Below, piece after piece: positions 8,381-17,589 of a stretch of DNA of 32,326 nucleotides. Numbering within the stretch: position 1 is the stretch's first letter; each line of letters opens with the position of its first letter. The DNA comes from Desulfurococcales archaeon (lineage in GTDB: Archaea > Thermoproteota > Thermoprotei_A > Sulfolobales > Desulfurococcaceae). Position numbers and translations under genes: made by a program. The notes beneath the pieces are model-generated. The model saw only the letters and a list, made by a program, of their open reading frames with translations, searched no databases and had not been told where the DNA came from. The stretch covers positions 1 through 32,326 of the forward strand of contig JAGGXK010000043.1 of the NCBI GenBank assembly GCA_021163115.1, read 5' to 3'.

Positions 8381-8760
8381 TTCTCTCCACCCCTATGTTT
8401 CTCAAGCATATCGATAACCTTAGGCTCAACCTTTACAACACGTCCCCTATGACTTGCATAAGCTAGTGCATGAGTACCAATTGGTGCAACAATCATTGTT
8501 ACAAATGCTGTTAGAAAGAATATGGTTGCCACTGCAAACCTATATACACCAAGCTGGCTTGAACACAGGCTCATAAGCCCTACTCCTATGAGAGGGACTA
8601 CAGCACCACCAATAATACCTACTGTAGCAGCATGTAGTCTTACATAGAAGTTGGGGAATCTAAGCAGGCCTAATGAACCAAATAGATCACATAGTGCACC
8701 AAGAGTTGTTAACCCGAGGCCTATATAGAATATAATCCATTCAACAACCTCAAACACCAT
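8377..8760 (-). CDS. mnhG: Mrp antiporter subunit G
   Basis: This 127-residue protein has three membrane helices. The family motif GLLRFPNFYVRLHAATVG (usually R-FPD-YtRLHAAtk) sits between helices 1 and 2, and the third helix is followed by the HALAYASHR segment typical of MnhG (the 'aHaiaRAA' motif). ATG 8760 begins two bases after the mnhF stop codon. It is part of the Na+/H+ antiporter arm of the complex. The order F then G is the usual one, but the set E-F-G is broken here because E lies four genes further downstream. Confidence 0.9.
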   Translation of the reverse strand: MVFEVVEWIIFYIGLGLTTLGALCDLFGSLGLLRFPNFYVRLHAATVGIIGGAVVPLIGVGLMSLCSSQLGVYRFAVATIFFLTAFVTMIVAPIGTHALAYASHRGRVVKVEPKVIDMLEKHRGGEK

Positions 8761-8762
8761 GA

Positions 8763-9050
8763 TCAGCCCCCGAGCTCCTTCTTAACAAGATACTTTGCTA
8801 TAAATAAGTCAAATAGGAAAGCCCATAATGCAAGCAATAATGCACCCAGGGCGAGAAACGGTGTCTTATAGAGGAGGGATAACAAGCCAATGAATACCGC
8901 TAGATCAAAGGATAGACAGTCAACAGCCAAGACCATATCAGGTACTGTTGGGCCTTTAAGCATTCTAATAATATATAAAGTGAATGAGGTTACAAAGACT
9001 ATGGTTACTAATGGAACATATAGTGCTAGCACACCAGAGGTATCAATCAA
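8763..9050 (-). CDS. mnhF: Mrp antiporter subunit F
   Basis: A protein of about 95 residues with three membrane helices, recognised by the MnhF motif RMLKGPTVPDMVLAVDCLS (family: R--rGPt-pDRvvAld) between helices 1 and 2. The ORF-track start (TTG 9065) has no ribosome binding site. TTG 9050 or 9053 follows a GGGGTGGAG site and is more likely. It overlaps the end of the hydrogenase small subunit gene by a few bases, tying the antiporter module to the hydrogenase module in one transcript. In Mrp systems MrpF lies near the ion path between the A and D arms. Confidence 0.88.
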   Translation of the reverse strand: MIDTSGVLALYVPLVTIVFVTSFTLYIIRMLKGPTVPDMVLAVDCLSFDLAVFIGLLSLLYKTPFLALGALLLALWAFLFDLFIAKYLVKKELGG

Positions 9051-9618
9051 CAATCTCCACCCCAATAGCTTTCTCTAAAACAGCCTCCTCCCCGGCCAAC
9101 ATCTTCTTAAGCTTACTAAGCATCTCTGTTGACAACTCCTCAACATATACTGATCTATATTGTTTTTGTTCAACAAAGCCCCTGGCAAGCAATACAGCAT
9201 AGAGTATAGCTTCAGGCTTAGGTGGGCAACCTGGTACATATATTGTTGGAGGAGGCTCCACTCCATACCTTCTCTTCATATACTTATAGAACTCGTTAAT
9301 TCCCCCAAGGACAGAGTATGAGTCATACCATATACCTCCTCCACAGGAACAAGAACCTATAGCGATTACAAGCTTTGGATTAGGGACAGCGTTAAATGCT
9401 CTTACAACTCTTGGAAGAGCCTCCATGGTGACAGGGCCTGTAAACACAATTGCATCAGCGTGTCTTGGGGATCCAACAAGCTTTACACCAAACCTCTCAG
9501 CATCAGGTCTAGGAGCAAATATGTTTAAAACCTCTATATCACATCCATTACAGCTACCACTATTTAGGTGGAAAACCCAGAGGCTCCTCCTATACAGCTT
9601 TAGTAGATCAACCTCCAT
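9043..9618 (-). CDS. energy-converting hydrogenase small subunit (HycG/MbhJ/NuoB-like)
   Basis: This protein carries the single proximal [4Fe-4S] cluster that feeds electrons to the [NiFe] site. The ligand pattern is that of group 4 hydrogenases and NuoB: SGSCNGCDIE near residue 25, CSCGGGIWYDSY in the middle, and VPGCPPKPEAIL near residue 130. There is no Tat signal or medial/distal cluster domain, so it is the short membrane-complex type. The ORF track begins at ATG 9633, but ATG 9618 has a GAGGTGG site and starts just after the preceding stop (TAG 9620-9622), giving about 191 residues. Cytoplasmic side of the membrane complex. Confidence 0.92.
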   Translation of the reverse strand: MEVDLLKLYRRSLWVFHLNSGSCNGCDIEVLNIFAPRPDAERFGVKLVGSPRHADAIVFTGPVTMEALPRVVRAFNAVPNPKLVIAIGSCSCGGGIWYDSYSVLGGINEFYKYMKRRYGVEPPPTIYVPGCPPKPEAILYAVLLARGFVEQKQYRSVYVEELSTEMLSKLKKMLAGEEAVLEKAIGVEIVD

Positions 9619-9619
9619 A

Positions 9620-10126
9620 CTACCACCTCGCATAAGAAACCTTCTTTGAAGAATGTTTCTCCCTACAATCAGGACATAGTAGTAAATGGCTTCTTTGTTC
9701 CCTAGGTAGATTACTTGCTACATGCTCTACCAGACGAATTGTAGTATATGGTCTACCACATACCATGCACTTAGCCATGACTAGTGCTACTTCCTGGTAT
9801 AGATCATTATGATTTATTGAAGCAAGCTCAAACTCCCTAGTAAGCTTTATAGCTTCTACAGGGCATACATCCTGGCATCTTCCACAAAATATGCATCTAC
9901 CAAGAAATAGTTTGATTACTCTAACACCCCTATCAAGATCATCTGTCATGGATAGAGCATTTGGTGGACAAGCATTAACACATGCTCCACAGCCAAGGCA
10001 TTTATCTTGATCAATAACGGGCTTGCCCCTAAATCCTTCAGGAACCTCTATAGGCTTGTATGGATACTTCTCTGTAACAATACCTACACTAATCGATCTA
10101 CGTAGTAATCCAAGCCTCTCTCTCAA
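9620..10126 (-). CDS. polyferredoxin-like hydrogenase subunit (HycF/CooX-like)
   Basis: This 168-residue electron-transfer subunit has two complete [4Fe-4S] motifs (C43, C46, C49, C53 and C78, C81, C84, C88, each ending in CP). It also has a C-terminal CxxC pair at residues 120-123 and another at 151-154, which probably form a zinc-ribbon-like or extra metal site; the same extension is seen in HycF/HyfH-type proteins. TTG 10126 overlaps the large-subunit stop (TTGA) and follows AGGAGGGG. It should relay electrons from CooF to the small subunit. Confidence 0.9.
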   Translation of the reverse strand: MRERLGLLRRSISVGIVTEKYPYKPIEVPEGFRGKPVIDQDKCLGCGACVNACPPNALSMTDDLDRGVRVIKLFLGRCIFCGRCQDVCPVEAIKLTREFELASINHNDLYQEVALVMAKCMVCGRPYTTIRLVEHVASNLPREQRSHLLLCPDCREKHSSKKVSYARW

Positions 10127-11781
10127 CCTAGTCCCCTCCTAGAAAGCTCTCTCAGCCCAACTTGCTTCCTAGAACCAGTTCTTACATCAATAATTAGTAC
10201 ATGATCTGTGCATGAGAAACAGGGGTCTATACTAGCTATAATTATTGGTGCATCAGCCAAGTGTTGATCCTTAAGCATTACAAGGAGTGCAGGTATATTG
10301 TTATAGGATGGTGCACGAGGCCTCCACCTATAGATCTTGTTATCTCTACTAGTTATAACAAAATGTATATCCTCCCCACGTGGAGCCTCAGTTACCCCAA
10401 CCCCTATCCTATGCTCTGGTACATGGATTTCCTCAGCCATTATAGGGGTTCTAGGTAGGTTATCAAGCAATTGTTCAATAATATTTATTGACTCAATAAT
10501 TTCCTCGTGCCTAACAAGGATTCTTGAAAGTACATCCCCATCCTTATAAACAGGTATCTTAAAATCAACATGCCTATAGGCTGCATAGGGATGGTATTTA
10601 CGTACATCAGTATCTATTCCAGAGGCTCTAGCCGTAGGCCCTAATACACTATACTTCCTTGCCTCACCATAATCTAGTACCCCAACACCTCTTGTCCTAT
10701 AGATTATCTCCTTTAATCCCAGGATCTTCTCCATATAGTCAACATAATCCTTTCTAAGATCACGTAGAACCTTCTTCACCTTCAATGCCTTAGATAAATC
10801 AATATCCCTCCTCACACCACCAATAAGGTTTAATCCATAGGTCTTCCTATTACCAGTAAGCATTTCCGCCAAATCCATTACTTTTTCTCTAAGCCTCCAT
10901 GTAATCATAAAACCTGTATCAAATCCTAGGAAGTGGAAAGCTATTCCAAGCCATAGCATATGGCTATGGATACGCTCTATCTCAAGCATTATTGATCTAA
11001 TATAATGTGCTCTCTCTGGGACATCTATTCCAGCAACATTTTCAACTGCTTGACAATATGCAACATTATGTGTATAGCCGCAGATACCGCAGATCCTTTC
11101 AGCCAGGAATGGTATCTGGTTAATAGTCATTCTCGACTCTGCAATCTTCTCCATACCTCTATGAACCATGAAACCCTTATACCTTGCACCAACAATCCTC
11201 TCTCCATCAACATATAGCTCGAAATACTCTGGCTCATGTAATGCTGGATGGTAGGGGCCAATAGGTATAATAGTATACTTCCCAGCAAACCTACTATCAT
11301 GTTCAGGCTCGTCACTAGCCTCCTCAATATACACCTTCTTATTATAAGGATAATCCTTTCTAAGAGGATACACTCCCTTAGGCCAGTTATATGGTAGTAT
11401 AAGTCGTTTAGGCTCAGGATGATCATCAAACATTATTCCAAAATAATCCATAACCTCTCTCTCATGCCAGTTAGCTCCAGGTATTATAGGGGTTATAGAT
11501 GGTACATGGAGGTAGCCAGGGCTAACCCTTATATCAACTACTACATAAACACCCAGGTGATCCAGGGAGAATACATGGTATACATGAAAGCTATTATCTA
11601 GAGGCCTCTCATCACTACCTATTGATACAGAGAAGTAGCCACCAATTCCCCAGTGAAGGTATTTAGCTATATCTCTTAGCTTACTCCTATCAACATGTAC
11701 GATTAGGGTGTGGCTATCAATCCATTCAACTATACCAAACCTGCCTAGCTCCTCCACAAGCTTAGTAGCCGAGGACTGCAA
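10123..11781 (-). CDS. [NiFe] hydrogenase large subunit fused to 30-kDa domain (HycE/MbhKL-like)
   Basis: Residues 1-150 form the NuoC/30-kDa domain ([27 protein letters not shown], with the family's P-W-ER---D--G). Residues 170-552 form the hydrogenase large subunit. Both nickel-binding pairs are intact: [10 protein letters not shown] (C231, C234) and DPCFSCTDH (C521, C524). It should therefore be a real hydrogenase and not a Fpo/Nuo-type or sulfur-reducing (Mbs/Mbx) subunit that has lost these cysteines. A tail of 25 residues follows the final His, as expected for a precursor trimmed by a maturation protease. The two domains are one gene as in HycE; Thermococcales Mbh and CO-hydrogenases usually split them. 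Start TTG 11781 has a GGGTGG site and overlaps the previous gene by 20 bases. Confidence 0.95.
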   Translation of the reverse strand: MQSSATKLVEELGRFGIVEWIDSHTLIVHVDRSKLRDIAKYLHWGIGGYFSVSIGSDERPLDNSFHVYHVFSLDHLGVYVVVDIRVSPGYLHVPSITPIIPGANWHEREVMDYFGIMFDDHPEPKRLILPYNWPKGVYPLRKDYPYNKKVYIEEASDEPEHDSRFAGKYTIIPIGPYHPALHEPEYFELYVDGERIVGARYKGFMVHRGMEKIAESRMTINQIPFLAERICGICGYTHNVAYCQAVENVAGIDVPERAHYIRSIMLEIERIHSHMLWLGIAFHFLGFDTGFMITWRLREKVMDLAEMLTGNRKTYGLNLIGGVRRDIDLSKALKVKKVLRDLRKDYVDYMEKILGLKEIIYRTRGVGVLDYGEARKYSVLGPTARASGIDTDVRKYHPYAAYRHVDFKIPVYKDGDVLSRILVRHEEIIESINIIEQLLDNLPRTPIMAEEIHVPEHRIGVGVTEAPRGEDIHFVITSRDNKIYRWRPRAPSYNNIPALLVMLKDQHLADAPIIIASIDPCFSCTDHVLIIDVRTGSRKQVGLRELSRRGLG

Positions 11782-12652
11782 GTACTAGAACCACCCCTGT
11801 AGCCAGTGATAGTTTCTTCATAAAGGATAATGCATACTCTATCCTATGCCTACCTGAAAAACACTCTATTGTAGAAAACAGTATTGAGAAAACAATAACT
11901 CCTACTATATAGTATATGGGTGAGAAAACAGTATATCTTGGTATAACTAGGTTGAGAAGTATTGATGTATACAGGAGCCTCTTTAATAAGAGGGAGTATA
12001 TTGCAAAACCGAGATCCCTTCCAGTATACTCTATTATAACTCCTCCAGCTATCTCAGGCTCTGCTTCAGGTATGTCAAAGGGTAGTCTAAAGCCTTCAAT
12101 ATATACAAGTATGGCGAACACTATTAACCCAAGTATACTTGATAGCCTATATGGCGGGATTATGGGGAATAGGCTTGTTATAAGGAAGCTCTTATTTACA
12201 GCAACGAAAATAGCTAAAGTAATACCAGTTAATAGTTTCCCAGCCATGGATAGAGAGATCTCCCTAGTGGAGCCGGTAATGGCGAATGGGTTTCCTGTGG
12301 AAATGCTTCCCATAGCAAGTATTATAGATGATGCTGTAATAAGGTAGTATACAACAATTATGTCTCCAATAAAGCTTAGAGAGTAATCTAGAAGCGTTGG
12401 AATGAATAAGAAGGCTATAACCATGTTTGTAAAGAACATGTAGGGCGCTATCCTATATAATAGACCCGGATTACCTGTTAAACCACCTGGTTTTCTTAGA
12501 AGCTTTACTATATCATATAGTGTTTGAGGTATAGGAGGTCCTCTACGGTTCTGGAGCCAAGCCTTTATCTTTCTCTCTAAACCATCAAGTAGGGGGGCTG
12601 CTAGAAGTATAAACCCTATATTAGCTAGTGCCCCAATGAATACCCAGATCAC
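11762..12652 (-). CDS. hydrogenase membrane anchor (HycD/MbhM/NuoH-like)
   Basis: This 296-residue protein with about eight helices matches the NuoH/HycD/CooK family, the piece that docks the soluble hydrogenase arm on the membrane. Signatures are [35 protein letters not shown] at residues 20-55 and [20 protein letters not shown] around residue 185, including the conserved acidic cluster of the loop that senses redox chemistry in complex I relatives. GTG 12652 follows a GGGTGG site just after the previous stop. Integral membrane, in the operon between the ND5/HyfB-like subunit and the large subunit. Confidence 0.93.
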   Translation of the reverse strand: MIWVFIGALANIGFILLAAPLLDGLERKIKAWLQNRRGPPIPQTLYDIVKLLRKPGGLTGNPGLLYRIAPYMFFTNMVIAFLFIPTLLDYSLSFIGDIIVVYYLITASSIILAMGSISTGNPFAITGSTREISLSMAGKLLTGITLAIFVAVNKSFLITSLFPIIPPYRLSSILGLIVFAILVYIEGFRLPFDIPEAEPEIAGGVIIEYTGRDLGFAIYSLLLKRLLYTSILLNLVIPRYTVFSPIYYIVGVIVFSILFSTIECFSGRHRIEYALSFMKKLSLATGVVLVLAVLGY

Positions 12653-12655
12653 TAG

Positions 12656-14602
12656 CTACCACCCTACAGCCCAAATGATTAAGAGTACCACTACTAGAGT
12701 TAGTACAATCATTGCCACAGGATCCTCTATGATCCTTTGAAGCTTCTTGAAGAACTTAAGAGAATAGTTTATAGAAGTTACACCAAGGACTTCATGAACC
12801 GCCTTACCCACAGTATATGCTTCACTAAAGACCTCCTTAAAGCCCCTGAAATATGATCTGCCTGGATAGTGGAGAAGCCCTTCTTTAACAAGTGTTCCAC
12901 AACTCCATATACCATAGCTTGTATACCTAGGCCTTGCAATAAGTATGTAAAGTATTGGCAGAATAATTGCTAGGATAAAGCCTATGAATAATGGAGAATT
13001 GACACCTATGTTATTCACTTCTATAAATCCTATTCCAAAACTAATATACTGGTACTGGATAATGTTTAATCCAAGAAGACTTATAGCTGATGTAATAAGC
13101 TTCAGGGGTATAACAACCACTATGCCGAACAATATACATAATGCTGCAAGCATTACCTGGGCTAGAGACATAGGGAAAGGTACTTCCTCTAACTTCTTAT
13201 ATGATCCCGGTTCAAAGGGGCTTCTAGTAAATATTGTTGTAAAATACTTTACAAAACTAGCTGCTGTAACAGAGCTTATAAATAACGCAAATAATCCATA
13301 AAATGCTAAGTATCCCCCTGCGCAAAACGTTGATATATAGATGATCCACTTACTTACAAATCCATTAAAAGGGGGGATCCCGGCAATAGATAATGATGCG
13401 ATAAGGGCTGTAAGAGCTGTTAAGGGCATGTATTTTGCAAGCCCGCTTAGCTTATTCAGATCTCTTAACCCTGTTCTATATACAACTGATCCTGCTGTGA
13501 GGAATAATAGTGATTTAAATAATGCATGATTTATGAGATGATACATAGAGCCTAGTAGGGCTATAAACGCTAGGGGATAGTTCCCCATAGCATAAAGTGT
13601 TCCTGAGGCTCCTAAACCTAAGACAACATAACCGATCTGGCCAATACTATGGTATGCAAGAAGCCTCTTAGAATCAATCTGTACTAACGCATATAGCGTT
13701 CCCGTAAATAATGTTACTACACCAAAGCTTGATATAATAACTCCCCAGTAGATCGTTGGTTGGGAGAACTGATAGAAGAGCCTATACATCATATAAATAG
13801 GCATCTTAATCATTACACCACTAAGTAGTGCAGATACATTACTTGGTGCCTCAGGGTGGGCATCGGGTAGCCAGTTATGGAATGGAACTAGCGCAGCCTT
13901 TATACCAAGCCCCATAAATAATAGCATGAGCACAGCATTTGCTATTACTGGTGTTCTTAAAAATAATTCTCTAAACCTAGATGCTACAACCTCGTAATCT
14001 ACATTATAGCCGCTATAAATGATCATGAGAACTAGTCCCGCAATAATAATCATTTCAGCCCCAAGCTTTGATACACAAAAGTATTTATAGCCAGCCCATA
14101 GAGCCTGTTTCTTATTCTTCTCATAGGATACAAGAAACTGGGATGAAAGAGTCATGAGTTCCCAGAATATAATGAATATGAACAGGTTATAGGTTGTAAG
14201 AACACCATACATTGATATAATGAATAATAAGTAGTTTACACCATACCATCCAATATGTTCTCTTCCATAAAATCTACCTATATAGCCTATACCATAGATA
14301 GATGATGCAAGGGATACGATTCCAAGAACTAGTGTAAAAAATGCCGATAGGCTATCTAGTCTAAAATGAATTACCTTAAAGGATAAAATAGGGTAGCTAT
14401 AGTCAAGACATATCTTATACGTGAAGTCAAGAGTGCTTCCACTAGCTAGTACATAGAGTGAGAGAATGATAATTATAATGCTAACTGTAATGGATACTCC
14501 GTGAACTATATAGTTAGATGTTTTCCCACGAAACAAAGCTATTATGGGGAGGAATATTAGGGAGGAAGGTATTAGGAGGTAAAAAATAGTATTTAGATCC
14601 AT
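12656..14602 (-). CDS. proton-pumping subunit (HyfB/HycC/NuoL-like)
   Basis: This 648-residue protein has roughly 15-16 membrane helices and belongs to the NuoL/HyfB/HycC family. The key TM5 glutamate lies in FWELMTLSSQFLVSYEKNKKQ, and the TM7 lysine and loop lie in GIKAALVPFHNWLPDAHPEAPS. The C-terminal extension ends in a helix (MIVLTLVVVLLIIWAVGW), typical of HyfB/HycC, and contains the family motif WSCG (residues about 570-575). It is the first gene of the hydrogenase module, directly after cooT, starting with ATG 14602. It is a second antiporter-type subunit in the complex besides the MnhD-like one and may stand in for the missing MrpA. Confidence 0.9.
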   Translation of the reverse strand: MDLNTIFYLLIPSSLIFLPIIALFRGKTSNYIVHGVSITVSIIIIILSLYVLASGSTLDFTYKICLDYSYPILSFKVIHFRLDSLSAFFTLVLGIVSLASSIYGIGYIGRFYGREHIGWYGVNYLLFIISMYGVLTTYNLFIFIIFWELMTLSSQFLVSYEKNKKQALWAGYKYFCVSKLGAEMIIIAGLVLMIIYSGYNVDYEVVASRFRELFLRTPVIANAVLMLLFMGLGIKAALVPFHNWLPDAHPEAPSNVSALLSGVMIKMPIYMMYRLFYQFSQPTIYWGVIISSFGVVTLFTGTLYALVQIDSKRLLAYHSIGQIGYVVLGLGASGTLYAMGNYPLAFIALLGSMYHLINHALFKSLLFLTAGSVVYRTGLRDLNKLSGLAKYMPLTALTALIASLSIAGIPPFNGFVSKWIIYISTFCAGGYLAFYGLFALFISSVTAASFVKYFTTIFTRSPFEPGSYKKLEEVPFPMSLAQVMLAALCILFGIVVVIPLKLITSAISLLGLNIIQYQYISFGIGFIEVNNIGVNSPLFIGFILAIILPILYILIARPRYTSYGIWSCGTLVKEGLLHYPGRSYFRGFKEVFSEAYTVGKAVHEVLGVTSINYSLKFFKKLQRIIEDPVAMIVLTLVVVLLIIWAVGW

Positions 14603-14619
14603 TTATTAACCCTCTTAGC

Positions 14620-14811
14620 TTATACTTGCTTAAGGTAGATCTTGTGTTTAATGAAATCTATATAGTCTATCACATGGTTCTCCAGAAGCTTTCTCTCACC
14701 CTTTATATCTATAAGGAGTATACCCCTGTCTGTCATCTCAAGTAGTGCTACATCATCCATTATGGGTTCTTCACTACCATCTTTCTTGAGTATAGCCTTT
14801 GATTCACACAA
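14620..14811 (-). CDS. cooT: CooT-like small nickel-binding protein
   Basis: This 63-residue protein starts MCESKAILKKDG and resembles CooT of Rhodospirillum rubrum, a dimeric accessory protein of about 65 residues involved in nickel delivery to CO dehydrogenase, whose Cys2 takes part in Ni binding. Cys2 is present here and is the only cysteine. The remainder looks like a small beta barrel (LLEMTDRGILLIDIKGERK). TTG 14811 lies 10 bases after the cooC stop with an AGGTGG site. The position directly after cooC supports the assignment strongly; the sequence match alone is only suggestive because the protein is short. Confidence 0.72.
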   Translation of the reverse strand: MCESKAILKKDGSEEPIMDDVALLEMTDRGILLIDIKGERKLLENHVIDYIDFIKHKIYLKQV

Positions 14812-14821
14812 GCTTATCCAC

Positions 14822-15616
14822 CTACCTAAGGATCTTCATGATCTTTTTATAGAGTGAAAAAACATCACGGTATAGAATACTATCCTCTGGGAGGCTATCA
14901 ACGCCTCTACCCATGGCCTCGATCTTTAATAGTTTTTCATCATACCTGACTATATGATATGGTGTAGAGTTTTCTCCAAATACTCTAGAATATTGTTGTA
15001 CAGCACCTATCTCATCTACAACCTTGTTTAAGACAATAATGTTGCGTTTAATCCCTAGTTCATCAGCTAGTTTAACAAGCTTCCTTGATATAATCAGAGA
15101 TTTTATTGTAGGCTCTGATACACAGAGGTTTAGATCAAACTTTTCTGCAAGACCTCTACCAAAGACCTCTGCACCAGCCTCTGCATCAACGATAACGATT
15201 TCCCTCCTCTTAATAAAGACGTGGGCTAAGAATGCCTTGGCAAGTGCTATTGCTGGGCACAGACACCCTTCCTTACTTACATCAATGCTTCCAACAACTA
15301 CTAGGGCTAGGTTATTATTTATTCTAATACCATACTTATCCACTAGATCATCTACTCGTGGTGTTAGGGAAAACAGTATTCCCCATCCCTCTCCAGGCCT
15401 AGCACCTGTTCTTTCCTCAGCAAGCTCATCATTCTTAGCTAGTGGTGTTATAGAATATGCTTTCTCAAGGGGTAGGCCAAGGCTTTGGGCAAGGTTTGGG
15501 ACAGAATCAGTATCTAGAGCTAGTACTTTGTAGTTGTTTTTAGAAAAAATTATTGATAGTAATGCAGCTATAGTTGTCTTTCCTACACCACCTTTTCCAG
15601 ACACTAGTATCCTCAA
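14822..15616 (-). CDS. cooC: CO dehydrogenase nickel-insertion ATPase
   Basis: This 264-residue MinD/SIMIBI-class ATPase is needed for nickel loading of the CODH C-cluster. Visible are the deviant Walker A GKGGVGKTT (residues 8-16), the CooC signature CxC at C118 and C120 (EGCLCPA), which binds metal at the dimer interface, and the Walker B-like VIVDAEAGAEVFGRGL segment. Start TTG 15616 has a GGTG site further upstream than usual, and the sequence between cooS and cooC (55 bases) includes GTATAAAAAC, which could be a weak internal promoter. Cytoplasmic. Confidence 0.93.
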   Translation of the reverse strand: MRILVSGKGGVGKTTIAALLSIIFSKNNYKVLALDTDSVPNLAQSLGLPLEKAYSITPLAKNDELAEERTGARPGEGWGILFSLTPRVDDLVDKYGIRINNNLALVVVGSIDVSKEGCLCPAIALAKAFLAHVFIKRREIVIVDAEAGAEVFGRGLAEKFDLNLCVSEPTIKSLIISRKLVKLADELGIKRNIIVLNKVVDEIGAVQQYSRVFGENSTPYHIVRYDEKLLKIEAMGRGVDSLPEDSILYRDVFSLYKKIMKILR

Positions 15617-15671
15617 AGTTTTTATACACCTTAACTGGATCCCCTATGTTTCTATCTATGTATTCACCTCT

Positions 15672-17582
15672 TTATAGGGGCCATCCAAGCTTCCTTCTCT
15701 TCTCCATGATTACATTGATTATTGTTTCTGCAGCTTTCTCTGGATCTGGTTCTACATAGAATTTCCCACCAATAGCATCTTCTATATCCTCTGTCAACAG
15801 CTTGGTTACCTTAGGGCTCCCTAGTACCGGCGGTATTGTTCCTAGATGGGTGAATACACCTGATGCTAAGAAGTATGTTCCAATACTCGTTGCTTTCTCG
15901 CTCATCCATTCTGGTGCTGAGCCAGCTGCTGGTAGGTCGGATATGTCTACATCAAGTGATTCTGCAAGAGCTTTTAATGCAATAAGTATTCTTGAACAGT
16001 CTACACAGCTACCCATGTGTAGACATGGTGGTATGCCTAGTGCTTCACATATCTTCCTAAGCCCTGGGCCTGCAAGCTTTGCTGCCTCCGGCGATAATAG
16101 TCCATGTATACCTGCTGCTATTGCCCAGCACCCAGTTCCTACTACTAGGATATCTTTTTCAATAAGCTTCTTGGTTAGGGTTACGTGGCTGTAGTTGTGT
16201 TTTACCTTCGGGTTTACACAGCCTACTATGCCTACTATACCCTTTATTGTACCATCTCGTAGTGCATTTATTAGTGGGTCAAGGCTTCCTCCAAGAGCCT
16301 CTAGTATTGCTTCAACACTAAAGCCGGCCATGATCTCCATTTTATGTTTTGGTATATATACTCTAGCCTTGCTCCTGTTTGGATAGTTCTCTATAGCTAT
16401 TCTAACTATCTTTTTGGCAATCTCATCAGCATGCTCTGGCTCAAACTCTATATGGGTTGCCCCGGGTATTTTCATCTTAGGCTCTGTAGTAATTACCTTT
16501 GTATGGTAACAGCTTGCTACATCAACCAATGCAGGCATTACACACTGGTAGTCAACAATTATTGCCTCTACAGCCCCTGTTATTATTGCGAGCTCCTGCA
16601 TCAACATATTTCCTGCAATAGGTACTCCAAGCCTCATTAATACCTCGTTTCCTGTACAACACATTCCAGCAACATTAACTCCCTTAGCACCATATTCCTC
16701 GGCAAGCTTCTGCATTTCATCACTCATAGCTGCCTCCACGATCTTCATTGATAGTACTGGGTTGTGTCCATGAACTATGATGTTCACCATATCCTCCTTT
16801 AATACGCCAAGATTCATGGTTGTCTTAAGAGGCTTTGGTGTACCAAACAGTATATCGCTTAAAAGGGTGGCCATCATTGAGCCGCTCCATCCATCTGCAA
16901 GAGACGTTCTTACACCATGTAGTAGCAGGCTAACTGGGTCAGCGTCAACACCTATGTGGGTGCGGTGCATACATTCACAGATCTCTCTATCAATATTCCT
17001 TGGTACAACACCTAGTTTAGCCCATACACGCATCCTCTTAGCTGGTACAAGTGCTTTAACTAGTGCTAGAGGCTCCTCATCCTGTTTACCAAACTCTCTC
17101 TCAAGAATCTCTATAACATCCTTTGCAATCTCCTCCTCACTCCTATCCTCAACAGGTACTCCAAGAGCGGATGCAAGCCATTTAAGCTTCTCCTGATCAG
17201 TTATCTTATAGGCCTTGGTCTTGCCCTCTGCAACAAGTCTTACAACCTTTACAATATCCCTTGCATGATCGCTGTGGGCAGCTGCCCCAGCAGCAATCAT
17301 TCTAAGAAGGTTTCTAGCAACAATAGTATCTGCTGTAGCTCCACAAACACCTCTAGTAGGCCCATAGCCTGTTGGATCAATACGGCAGGGCCCCATGTTA
17401 CAGTTCCTACAACATATACCAAGTAACCCGAATCCACACTGTGGCTGTTGTTCTAGGTAGCGGTGCCAAGCAGTTTTAATACCCTCTTCCTCAGCCTTAT
17501 CAAGAAGCTCTGATACACCAGGTGTTATTGATACCTGCTTAGTGGGTAACCTGTATTTCAGGTATTCCCATCTAGAGGACAA
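15672..17582 (-). CDS. cooS: anaerobic Ni-Fe-S carbon monoxide dehydrogenase
   Basis: It oxidises CO with water to CO2, two electrons and two protons. The 636-residue chain is the normal monofunctional CooS length and every metal ligand is visible. D-cluster: C49, C57. B-cluster: C58, C61, C66, C80. C-cluster: His in HGHNP (271-273), C309 (GMCCTGNE), C347 (DYQCVMP), C455 (GCVNPK), C485 (GTGCW) and C526 (GSCVDC). The catalytic lysine is K563 in SEKATSIG. C526 and K563 fall at the same numbers as in Carboxydothermus CODH II. The start is TTG 17582, with GGTGATC upstream overlapping the cooF stop. There are no acetyl-CoA synthase genes nearby, so the role is energy conservation rather than carbon fixation. 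Confidence 0.97.
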   Translation of the reverse strand: MSSRWEYLKYRLPTKQVSITPGVSELLDKAEEEGIKTAWHRYLEQQPQCGFGLLGICCRNCNMGPCRIDPTGYGPTRGVCGATADTIVARNLLRMIAAGAAAHSDHARDIVKVVRLVAEGKTKAYKITDQEKLKWLASALGVPVEDRSEEEIAKDVIEILEREFGKQDEEPLALVKALVPAKRMRVWAKLGVVPRNIDREICECMHRTHIGVDADPVSLLLHGVRTSLADGWSGSMMATLLSDILFGTPKPLKTTMNLGVLKEDMVNIIVHGHNPVLSMKIVEAAMSDEMQKLAEEYGAKGVNVAGMCCTGNEVLMRLGVPIAGNMLMQELAIITGAVEAIIVDYQCVMPALVDVASCYHTKVITTEPKMKIPGATHIEFEPEHADEIAKKIVRIAIENYPNRSKARVYIPKHKMEIMAGFSVEAILEALGGSLDPLINALRDGTIKGIVGIVGCVNPKVKHNYSHVTLTKKLIEKDILVVGTGCWAIAAGIHGLLSPEAAKLAGPGLRKICEALGIPPCLHMGSCVDCSRILIALKALAESLDVDISDLPAAGSAPEWMSEKATSIGTYFLASGVFTHLGTIPPVLGSPKVTKLLTEDIEDAIGGKFYVEPDPEKAAETIINVIMEKRRKLGWPL

Positions 17583-17589
17583 GAATAGA

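Noticed and set aside
10123-14602. Mbx/Mbs-type sulfur-reducing complex or Fpo-like dehydrogenase
   Set aside because: Both nickel-binding CxxC pairs are intact in the large subunit, which those complexes lack.
15024-15533. 169-residue plus-strand ORF
   Set aside because: Antisense to cooC; Ser/Ala-rich composition typical of complement frames.
16344-16640. 98-residue plus-strand ORF with many Cys and Tyr
   Set aside because: Antisense shadow of cooS, which has complete ligand conservation.
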